From: Microcystis aeruginosa LEGE 91341
GTDB lineage: Bacteria; Cyanobacteriota; Cyanobacteriia; Cyanobacteriales; Microcystaceae
Reading direction: 5' to 3'
Assembly (NCBI RefSeq): GCF_015206885.1
Contig: NZ_JADEXY010000033.1
Span: forward strand, 1 to 34,560
DNA: 34,560 nt
Shown: positions 18,158-25,483 of the stretch, in pieces
How positions within the stretch are numbered: the stretch's first letter is position 1
Layout: every line of letters begins with the position of its first letter
Translations under genes and position numbers: made by a program
The notes under the pieces: generated by a model
The model's database searches: none
What the model was told of the DNA's origin: nothing
The model's input: the letters and a program-made list of their open reading frames with translations, nothing else

Positions 18158-19255
18158 CTAAGCTACAATTTCACAGGAGCGATCGAGTTTAATGCCTCTT
18201 TTTTTCATCGTAGCATGGAATAGTTCTGTGGATAACACCTGTTCCACGGGATAAATCCCAGCTTTTTGGAGTTTTGCCGCTAAGATTAATTCTGCCACGC
18301 TGCCAGTTCCCCAGCCAGCCGCTTGAGCAGTGTTCTCGTGAACCATAGTTGCTTGATAAACTGCTTTTTGCTGCCCTTGCCATCCGGCGACTTTTGCTAA
18401 CATTGCTACCCCAATTCCCGAAAATTTATCGGTTACTTCTGTCATGCGATAACTAACTTGGGAAAAAAACTCGATTCCCCGAGAACTTTCTACCCAAGCA
18501 TCGGGAAAAATATGGGCAGTAATCCAAGTTAAATGATTATAAAAATCGGGAATAGAACCAAATTTTGTGATCACATTTTGCACTGGAAAAGATTCGGCAA
18601 AAGTATAGGTTTCTGGCATATCAAACCAATAAACACCAGTTTTACCCAAAGGAGCGGGAAAGTCAATTACTTCCCTGGCAGTATAGGGTTTAATCTCTTG
18701 CCATTTTCCCTCAATCCAAGCTAAAAAAGGCTTTTTTAAACCGAGAAAAGTTGTCCGCATCACAGTTAATCCCGCACCTCCTGAACCGGCTACGGCATAA
18801 TTTAAACGGATCGTTTCTACCCTATCTAATTGTTCCACTCCCTCCCGCACTATACTATTAGAAATACCAGGAAAAATTCCCGTATTAACCACGGCAGTTA
18901 TTCCCGCTTTTATTGCTAATTCTCGATAGGGAATTAACTTTTGATAAAAAGAACGATGATCACTAACATCAATATAATTGACTTTTTCTTCGATGCAAAT
19001 TTTTATTACCCTACCATCGCGATAGTGAAAGGGACCGGCACAATGAATGACTAAATCACTATTTTTAATTGCCTGTCTAAGCTTGTCTATTTCTTCTAAA
19101 TCCAAAGCCAAAAACTGCATTCTTGGCAGTAATTTAATCGCTTTTTCCTTGCGTCCAGTGATAATAATTTTAGCTGCAGTATGATTAATAATATCTAGGG
19201 CGACACTTTGACCAATGCGACCAGTGCCACCTAAAATTAAAACAGTTTTTTCCAT
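18158..19255 (-). CDS. Saccharopine dehydrogenase-like NAD(P)-binding protein
   Basis: A 365-residue protein with an N-terminal Rossmann fold: MEKTVLILGGTGRIGQSVAL (GGTGRIG dinucleotide loop), TGRKEKAIKLL, and DLVIHCAGPFHYRDG, the pattern of the saccharopine-dehydrogenase NADP-binding family. The C-terminal half (YAVAGSGGAGLTVMRTTFLG) matches the catalytic-type domain of uncharacterised cyanobacterial and plant relatives. Substrate is unknown; lysine-pathway activity should not be assumed. It precedes the MscS gene by 3 bp on the same strand. The start at 19255 has no visible Shine-Dalgarno sequence, and a MITE-like insertion with target duplication begins 13 bp upstream, so the native leader and promoter may have been displaced. 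Confidence 0.85.
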   Translation of the reverse strand: MEKTVLILGGTGRIGQSVALDIINHTAAKIIITGRKEKAIKLLPRMQFLALDLEEIDKLRQAIKNSDLVIHCAGPFHYRDGRVIKICIEEKVNYIDVSDHRSFYQKLIPYRELAIKAGITAVVNTGIFPGISNSIVREGVEQLDRVETIRLNYAVAGSGGAGLTVMRTTFLGLKKPFLAWIEGKWQEIKPYTAREVIDFPAPLGKTGVYWFDMPETYTFAESFPVQNVITKFGSIPDFYNHLTWITAHIFPDAWVESSRGIEFFSQVSYRMTEVTDKFSGIGVAMLAKVAGWQGQQKAVYQATMVHENTAQAAGWGTGSVAELILAAKLQKAGIYPVEQVLSTELFHATMKKRGIKLDRSCEIVA

Positions 19256-19268
19256 GGCAACTATTAAT

Positions 19269-19454
19269 AATGTTTGGGGTGCATCTCAATTTTGGAGAAA
19301 TAGGTAGATGACATTTTGGGCGCACGCGGTGCGCCCCTACCATTGGTGCAATAATATTATCGTAGGGGCGAATTGCATTCGCCCTCTTTGAACAACTTTT
19401 GCTGCTCACCATAAGTGAGAGAAAATCACAAATATGAGATGCCCCCAATGTTTG
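19269..19454. mobile_element. MITE-like element with target-site duplication
   Basis: The core 19276-19446 (171 bp) is bounded by inverted ends: GGGGTGCATCTCAATTTTG on the left and CAAATATGAGATGCCCCC on the right. AATGTTT (or AATGTTTG) stands directly repeated outside both ends (19269-19275 and 19447-19453), the mark of a transposition. Inside are two perfect 8-bp hairpins, GGGCGCAC/GTGCGCCC (19318-19336) and GGGCGAAT/ATTCGCCC (19366-19384), with CCCCTAC/GTAGGGG inverted between them. It has no transposase, so it is non-autonomous. It lies 13 bp from the start of the gene ending at 19255. Confidence 0.8.
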
Positions 19455-19525
19455 TTGCCCTAGTATAGCATCCTCTTGGCAAGTTTGCCTATTTTCCAAG
19501 ATGAAAATTTTAGAATAATCCCAAC

Positions 19526-20974
19526 TTATTTAATGCGTCCGAGGGGCAAGAAAATGGTTAAAATCTCACCTTCTTCGGGTTTTTGACGCACAATAAATTT
19601 ACCTCCCAAAGCTTGAAAAAGGTTTTTAGTCACCTTCATATTCAGACTTAAACTACCCGTTTCTGGTTGAAACATTAAGACTTTTCCTAAAGCTTTGAGG
19701 TTAAGATCAGGCGATTTTACCTGTGTTTGGAACTGCATTTTTAATTGATTTCCTGCCGTTGATATATTTACTTGCAACAGTCCACCACTAGCCATACTGC
19801 GAGTACATTTTTCCACGACTCCGTTTAACATTTGATCCAATAAACTCGGGTCGCTAATTACCGAAGGCAATTTTTTCGGTACATTAACTTCTAAATTGAC
19901 ATTGCGCCGTTTAGCTTGTTTCTGCCACCGAGGAATACTATCTTGAAAGACTTTTTCTAGGGCAATTGGAATTAATTGAATTGGTTTATCTCCCAGAGGA
20001 TTAATACCCAATTCTGCGGCTCGGAAAATTAATTCCATACGCTGAATTTGTTCACTACATTCTAAATCGATTGTTTCTAAATATTTTTCTACATCTTCCG
20101 TTACTTTGGCCCGTTTTAACAATAATCTGGTAATGGTGCGAATGGTGGTTAAAGGGGTGCGAATTTCGTGGGTTAAAGCGCGCAATAATTCCAAATCACA
20201 ACCCGATTCTAAATTAGAATTATCTTCCTTTGGGGGAGTGATTTCGCTATTGATAGACGATTTCGTTTTTTTCAGGTCTAAGTTAGACTGGTCGGGTAAA
20301 TTTTGCAGTAATTGGCGGCTAAATTGGCTAACTAGACGATAATCTGGCGAGGGACTGCCATTAGCCTCGATAATTGCCTCTAAAGTCTCAATTTGCGGAT
20401 AACGCAGATTAACTAATCGTTGCCGCAAGTGCTGCCAAGCTTGCTGAGTGAGGACGGGATCAAAGGAAAATTGAAAAGAGGACAAACCCCACTGATCCTC
20501 GCCTAAAACCAGCAAAAGAGCGAAACTTTCGCTAAAAACCAGACAAAACCTTTCATTAGCAATCGGATCCGTTGGCAAGAGAGGCAATTCATGAATCTCT
20601 GTCGGGGAAATATCGGCGGCGGATTTCTCCTGAGAAGGCAATTGCAAACCCAGCCATGGTAAATGTTTTAAAGCTTTAACGGTAAAAACACCGAATTTAA
20701 AACCCTTTAAAGCCTTGCTTTCTCTGACTAAAGCCGTCGGACCGGAGAGAATTAAACCCCGACTGGCGGCATTATTTGGGTTTTGTAATAAGATATTTTC
20801 TAAAGATGCGATCGCTGCGAACCATTCACTTTCCGCTTTCAGTTGCGATCGCTTGAGCCATTCTGATAAATTAGGATAAAAAGCATTGGGGGTGAAAGTT
20901 TCCCGGTCCTGATGGTCAGTTGGCGGGAAAATATCGCTTAATTTCGGCAAAGACCCCTTTAACATCGTCTTCAT
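19526..20974 (-). CDS. Histidine-kinase-like protein with degenerate ATPase domain
   Basis: A 482-residue soluble protein with no transmembrane segment. Residues ~1-225 are a sensor-like region that I do not recognise (FCLVFSESFALLLVLGEDQW looks like a GAF-type core). A dimerisation/phosphoacceptor helix follows with LTHEIRTPLTTIRTITRLLL; the His is near residue 270. The C-terminal ATPase-like region keeps the fold's hydrophobic pattern. However, the N-box (LLDQMLNGVVEKCTRS, ~375-390) lacks both Asn, and no DxGxG G1 box is present before TKNLFQALGGKFIV. ATP binding and autophosphorylation are therefore doubtful. No response regulator is adjacent. I take ATG 20974; a GTG at 20977 is equally in frame. 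Confidence 0.8.
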   Translation of the reverse strand: MKTMLKGSLPKLSDIFPPTDHQDRETFTPNAFYPNLSEWLKRSQLKAESEWFAAIASLENILLQNPNNAASRGLILSGPTALVRESKALKGFKFGVFTVKALKHLPWLGLQLPSQEKSAADISPTEIHELPLLPTDPIANERFCLVFSESFALLLVLGEDQWGLSSFQFSFDPVLTQQAWQHLRQRLVNLRYPQIETLEAIIEANGSPSPDYRLVSQFSRQLLQNLPDQSNLDLKKTKSSINSEITPPKEDNSNLESGCDLELLRALTHEIRTPLTTIRTITRLLLKRAKVTEDVEKYLETIDLECSEQIQRMELIFRAAELGINPLGDKPIQLIPIALEKVFQDSIPRWQKQAKRRNVNLEVNVPKKLPSVISDPSLLDQMLNGVVEKCTRSMASGGLLQVNISTAGNQLKMQFQTQVKSPDLNLKALGKVLMFQPETGSLSLNMKVTKNLFQALGGKFIVRQKPEEGEILTIFLPLGRIK

Positions 20975-20977
20975 CAC

Positions 20978-21357
20978 TGACTAGATACAAATTCCTTACC
21001 TAGAATATTACCCCCGTTAATGCTCATCCCATAACGGTAAAACCGAACTCTATTGGCAGTGATATCCGCGTTTTGATAATAGTTATCTTAATGGTGAGGT
21101 ACAAAGTTTTGCTTTTGGGGAGTCGGTAGTCGATAGCAAATTAGATTACACTTCATTGAGAATGATCAGAAAGGCTGTATCAGTTATCAGATGTGAGTTT
21201 TCAGTTTGCTGATCATATTTTTCTCTGATCCAAAGGACTTTTGGGTTCCCAAAGGGATAAGAATAGGAAAGTGTGGAGAATCCTCCCATAATCGCTACAA
21301 TTTTTCTAGAGGCTAAGTCTTGCCCTTAATTAAGTTCTTTTGTACTTGTTAAAAACC
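20978..21357. other. 380-bp divergent spacer between the kinase-like gene and the SNF2 gene
   Basis: It contains the second copy of the dispersed ~95-bp element (21081-21178), STRR-like ATCAG/TCAGTTT words (21179-21212) and a short hairpin around CCAAAGG and TCCCAAAGGG (21229-21260). No gene is seen, and no convincing promoter for either divergent gene. Confidence 0.65.
21081..21178 (-). repeat. ~95-bp dispersed element, copy B
   Basis: Reverse-strand copy of 15938-16032. It is oriented toward the kinase-like gene and ends about 106 bp before that gene's start. It differs by a 2-3 bp length change near the ATGAAGTG word and by scattered substitutions. Confidence 0.85.
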
Positions 21358-24300
21358 ATGAAAATTCTTCACGGTACTTGGATTCCTGAATCAACGGACG
21401 AATTTATTCAGAAGGGTAGCTTTTATCTTTGGGGAGAAACTAGCACCCCGAAAAAGAGTCGCACCACTGCTAATAATTATCATCCTTTTCAGTTAAGCAA
21501 AGAAGAATTAACTAGCTTCCTTACCGGAGAGTTAGGAATAGTTCAATCGAATTATAATCCTCTTAGTCGGCAATTTGTCCCCCGCTACTTTCTTTTACCT
21601 AGCCAGGATAATCAACCTTTACCCTCCTTAGAATTACTGCGTTATCTAGAAAAAGAACCCCCAGAAAATAGCCAATGGCAATCTTGGCAAATTGATTGTT
21701 ATCCCCTTAATCCTGTACTTAAACTGCTCAATGATCTGCACTTTATCTGTCTTTACAACTCCTCAGAGATTCAGTTAGGTGCAGATTTACTTTTTTGGTA
21801 TCACTACAGTCAAGCTTTTAAAGAAATAATTCTCAAAGATAACTATATTCCTGCCTTTAAATATCGAGAATTAGCCACAAATAACCATAAAAACGCTAAC
21901 TTTGCTATCTATCCTCTTTGGGAAATTATATCAGCAACCTACGAAACCAATCTCGATCGCTATCTCGAATATCTTCCCCGGATTTGTCTTGCTGGTGCTG
22001 AAAATCCCCATGCTTCACCACAATTATACGATCCCAAAACCCTACTCCGGCACTTCTCCGAATGTCTCCTCAATGAAATTGTCACTAACACAGCAATTCC
22101 TGCCAGTTTTGATAAAAAAATTAGCGAGACAATTATAGGTGATTGCTTCTCTGTGACTAAAACTGCCGGATTTCTGCAAACCGCTGCCGCTTTAGAAAAA
22201 TATCAACAGTGGCAAACTTGGAGACAGCAGTTACTAGGAGACCAAAATATATCTAGTTTTAGCCTTGGGTTTAAACTAACCGAGGCCCCAGAAAATAATA
22301 TTGAACAGTGGCAAATTACTTTTATCCTCATCTCTAAACAAGACCCCTCCCTGCGATTAGAATTAGACGAATATTGGTATGCAGTACCCGAAACTAGAAC
22401 AAGCATACGAGCGCATTTTGGTCAAGATTTAGACAAAAATATTTTACTAAGTTTGGGTTATGCTGCCCGTATTTATCCCCCCATTTGGCAAGGATTAGAA
22501 ACGGATAAACCGACGGGATTTTATCTCAACCTTACAGAAGCTTTTACTTTCTTAAAAGAAACTGCTTGGATTTTAGAAGATGCGGGATATAAGGTAATTA
22601 TTCCTGCTTGGTGGACTCCCGAAGGTCGTCAACGCGCCAAATTTAGGCTAAAAACTACGTCTAAATCAGGCAAATCTACCCCCGTTAGTAAAGAGATTTT
22701 TAGCCTCGAAAACATCATTGAATACCAATATGAATTAGCCATCGGTGAAGAAACTATTAGTCAAGAGGAATGGCAACAATTAATTAACACCAAAACACCC
22801 TTAGTTAAATTTCGAGGTCAATGGGTAGAATTAGAACAAAATAAAATGCAGCAAATGCTGGATTTTTGGCAGAAATATCAGCAGGAAAATCCTGAGATGA
22901 ATCTGATTGAATTAATGAAAAAAGCTGCCGAATACCCAGAGGATATTATTATTGAAACCGATGATTTTTTGGGTTCTATGCTAGAGAAATTACAAAATCC
23001 TAGTCAACTAGAACCGATCGAAAATCCTCCCCAATTACAAGGAACGCTGCGGGAGTACCAAAAGCGCGGAGTTGCCTGGATTCAATACCTAGAACAATTG
23101 GGGTTAAATGGTTGTCTTGCTGACGATATGGGACTGGGAAAAACCCTACAGGTAATTGCTAGATTGATTGGGGAAAGAGAGGGAGATAATAATGTTTTGC
23201 CAACTCTGCTAGTTGCACCCACTTCCGTGGTGGGAAATTGGGCAAAAGAAATTGAAAAATTTGCCCCCCATCTTCGGGTTTTAATTCACCATGGTAGTAA
23301 GCGCTATAAAGATGAGAACGAATTTCAGACAATAGCTAGTCAAAAGGATATCGTCATTACTTCTTTTACCTTAGTTCGAAAGGATTTGAAATTATTTAAC
23401 TCGCAATCTTGGCAACGTTTAGTAATTGATGAAGCACAAAATATCAAAAATCCTAAAGCGGCACAAACTAAAGCAATCTTGAGTTTATCTGCACAACATC
23501 GTCTCGCATTAACGGGAACTCCAGTAGAAAATAGACTGCTTGATTTATGGTCAATTTTTAACTTCCTTAACCCTGGTTATTTAGGTAAAGAAACTCAATT
23601 TCGTAAAGCTTTTGAAGTGCCAATCCAAAAACAAAATGATCGTCTCCAGTCCACGGTTCTCAAAAAATTAGTGGAACCTTTTATTCTGCGTCGGGTAAAA
23701 ACCGATAAGCAGATAATTAAAGATTTGCCTGACAAAGTGGAAAACAAACAGTATTGTAATTTAACTAAAGAACAAGCTTCTCTCTACGAAGTTGTTATCA
23801 AAGAAGTGGAAAAACAATTAGAAGAAGCGGAGGGAATAAAACGCAAAGGATTAATTTTATCTACCCTGATGCGCTTGAAACAAATTTGTAATCATCCCCG
23901 TCAATTTTTACAGGATAACAGTGCTTTTACTCCTGAGCGATCGCATAAGTTAGAGCGTTTGGGAGAAATGCTAGAAGAAGTAATTTTAGAGGGAGACAGT
24001 CTGCTAATTTTCACTCAATTTACTGAAATCGGTGACTCCTTACAAAAGTACCTCAAACAAACTTTTCGCTATAATACCTATTATCTTCACGGGGGGACTT
24101 CTCAACCAAAACGAGAACAAATGATCGAAGAATTTCAACATCCCGAAACAGAACCTTCCGTATTTATTTTATCCCTAAAAGCTGGGGGAGTGGGGATTAC
24201 TTTAACCAAAGCAAATCATGTTTTTCATTTTGATCGTTGGTGGAATCCTGCGGTGGAAAATCAAGCAACCGATCGCGCTTTTAGAATTGGTCAACAAAAA

Positions 24301-24480
24301 AATGTTTTCGTGCATAAATTTGTCACTTTGGGAACCTTAGAGGAAAGAATTGATGAAATGATCGAGGAAAAGAAAAAGGTAGCTAATGCTATTGTTAGTA
24401 ATGATGAATCCTGGTTAACGGAATTAGATAACGAAAGTTTTCGTCAGTTAATCGCATTGAATAAACAGACAATTATTTAA
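21358..24480 (+). CDS. SNF2-family DEAD/DEAH-box helicase
   Basis: A 1040-residue SWI2/SNF2 ATPase, a double-stranded-DNA translocase that remodels protein-DNA complexes. Seen: Walker A in LADDMGLGKTLQVIA (~588-600), motif II DEAQNIKNP (~690), motif III LALTGTPVENRLLDLWSIFN, and the C-terminal helicase half with LIFTQFTEIGDSLQKYL, SLKAGGVGITLTKANHVFHF, DRWWNPAVENQATDRAFRIG and Q. The ~500-residue N-terminal part is the accessory region found in bacterial SNF2 proteins of the HepA/SNF2_N-with-DUF3670 type. ATG 21358 is preferred over an in-frame TTG at 21340; no Shine-Dalgarno sequence is seen. A SWIM-domain gene follows after 13 bp, a conserved pairing in bacteria, which suggests a two-component remodelling complex of unknown role. 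Confidence 0.95.
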   Translation: MKILHGTWIPESTDEFIQKGSFYLWGETSTPKKSRTTANNYHPFQLSKEELTSFLTGELGIVQSNYNPLSRQFVPRYFLLPSQDNQPLPSLELLRYLEKEPPENSQWQSWQIDCYPLNPVLKLLNDLHFICLYNSSEIQLGADLLFWYHYSQAFKEIILKDNYIPAFKYRELATNNHKNANFAIYPLWEIISATYETNLDRYLEYLPRICLAGAENPHASPQLYDPKTLLRHFSECLLNEIVTNTAIPASFDKKISETIIGDCFSVTKTAGFLQTAAALEKYQQWQTWRQQLLGDQNISSFSLGFKLTEAPENNIEQWQITFILISKQDPSLRLELDEYWYAVPETRTSIRAHFGQDLDKNILLSLGYAARIYPPIWQGLETDKPTGFYLNLTEAFTFLKETAWILEDAGYKVIIPAWWTPEGRQRAKFRLKTTSKSGKSTPVSKEIFSLENIIEYQYELAIGEETISQEEWQQLINTKTPLVKFRGQWVELEQNKMQQMLDFWQKYQQENPEMNLIELMKKAAEYPEDIIIETDDFLGSMLEKLQNPSQLEPIENPPQLQGTLREYQKRGVAWIQYLEQLGLNGCLADDMGLGKTLQVIARLIGEREGDNNVLPTLLVAPTSVVGNWAKEIEKFAPHLRVLIHHGSKRYKDENEFQTIASQKDIVITSFTLVRKDLKLFNSQSWQRLVIDEAQNIKNPKAAQTKAILSLSAQHRLALTGTPVENRLLDLWSIFNFLNPGYLGKETQFRKAFEVPIQKQNDRLQSTVLKKLVEPFILRRVKTDKQIIKDLPDKVENKQYCNLTKEQASLYEVVIKEVEKQLEEAEGIKRKGLILSTLMRLKQICNHPRQFLQDNSAFTPERSHKLERLGEMLEEVILEGDSLLIFTQFTEIGDSLQKYLKQTFRYNTYYLHGGTSQPKREQMIEEFQHPETEPSVFILSLKAGGVGITLTKANHVFHFDRWWNPAVENQATDRAFRIGQQKNVFVHKFVTLGTLEERIDEMIEEKKKVANAIVSNDESWLTELDNESFRQLIALNKQTII

Positions 24481-24493
24481 TCGAGGTAAACCT

Positions 24494-25333
24494 ATGAATA
24501 AATTTAGTAAAACTTGGTGGGGACAACGCTTTATAGAAGCATTAGAAGAATTTACCGACTCAGCGCGCTTGAGTCGAGGACGTTCCTACGCTAAAAATGA
24601 TAAAGTCAAGAATTACGAAATTGACGGTAATTTAATTACTGCTCAGGTGCGAGGTTCCATTAATCCCTACTTTGGAGTTTACAAAGAACCTTTGTATAGC
24701 GTGAGTATCGAGATTAAACCAATTACTAAAGCAGAGTGGTCACAAGCTTTATATAATCTTGGTTCAAGAGCGAGTATGATCTCTAAACTGCTGCTCAAAG
24801 AAGTTCCCGATAATATTGATGAAGCATTTAGCGATCTGAATCTGCACTTATTACCCCACAGTCAAAAGGATTTTATCACCAATTGCTCCTGTCCCGATTG
24901 GGAAAATCCCTGTAAACATATTGCTGGAGTTTATTACCTCGTTGCTTCCCAATTAGATCAGGATCCTTTCCTCTTATTTGAATTACGCGGTATCTCTCGT
25001 CAAAAATTACTGCAAGAGTTAGCAAAAACTCCCCTCGGTAAGCTGCTTTCCTCCTCTATCCAAGAGGAAAAAATTCCTCTTAACCCCGTTACTTCCTATC
25101 ACACTAAACCCGAGACTATACCAGCATCAGAAACAATTGATCTCAAAGAATTTTGGCGCTCCCATCACCGTTTACCCGAAAATCCTCAGTTAGTTAAATC
25201 CGCAACTATTCCCGCAATTGTCATTAAAAAAGCTGGTGATTATCCTGCATTTTGGGATAAGGATACCTCCTTTATCGAAGTAATGGAAGAAATGTATCAA
25301 CGGGTACGCAATAAAAACGCTGGTATGTTATAA
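24494..25333 (+). CDS. SWIM zinc-finger protein, partner of the SNF2 ATPase
   Basis: A 279-residue protein with a SWIM zinc finger: NCSCPDWENPCKHIAGVYY near residues 130-148, giving the C-x-C-x(n)-C-x-H ligand set. The N-terminus MNKFSKTWWGQRFIEALEEF and ARLSRGRSYAKNDKVKNYEI is typical of bacterial SWIM proteins encoded beside SNF2 helicases. SWIM fingers bind DNA or proteins, so it probably guides or tethers the helicase (inference). GAGG at 24482-24485 gives good ribosome spacing to ATG 24494. The 13-bp gap to the SNF2 gene indicates one operon. After its stop an interspersed repeat begins. Confidence 0.93.
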   Translation: MNKFSKTWWGQRFIEALEEFTDSARLSRGRSYAKNDKVKNYEIDGNLITAQVRGSINPYFGVYKEPLYSVSIEIKPITKAEWSQALYNLGSRASMISKLLLKEVPDNIDEAFSDLNLHLLPHSQKDFITNCSCPDWENPCKHIAGVYYLVASQLDQDPFLLFELRGISRQKLLQELAKTPLGKLLSSSIQEEKIPLNPVTSYHTKPETIPASETIDLKEFWRSHHRLPENPQLVKSATIPAIVIKKAGDYPAFWDKDTSFIEVMEEMYQRVRNKNAGML

Positions 25334-25334
25334 T

Positions 25335-25440
25335 CAGGTAGGTGTTAAAAATTGTCAGACACCCTTCTTATTAAGAAGAAATTAAGGGTAGATTAAGGGG
25401 AGATCAGCACCCCCCTTATCAAGGGGAGCAGGGGGGATCA
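25335..25440 (+). repeat. Interspersed repeat, copy 2 (longer)
   Basis: It contains CAGGTAGGTGTTAAAAATTG, TCAGACACCC, about 50 bp of extra sequence, then CTTATCAAGGGGAGCAGGGG and GGATCA. Same order as the minus-strand copy at 2955-3011. It fills the gap between the SWIM gene and the potassium channel gene. Confidence 0.8.
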
Positions 25441-25483
25441 GAAGTTTGAAAAAGCATTCTATTTTTTAAGACAAGCAGAATCT

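Noticed and set aside
19185-19499. Minus-strand frame across the MITE-like element
   Set aside because: It reads through inverted repeats and hairpins and overlaps the dehydrogenase start; the peptide has no recognisable feature.
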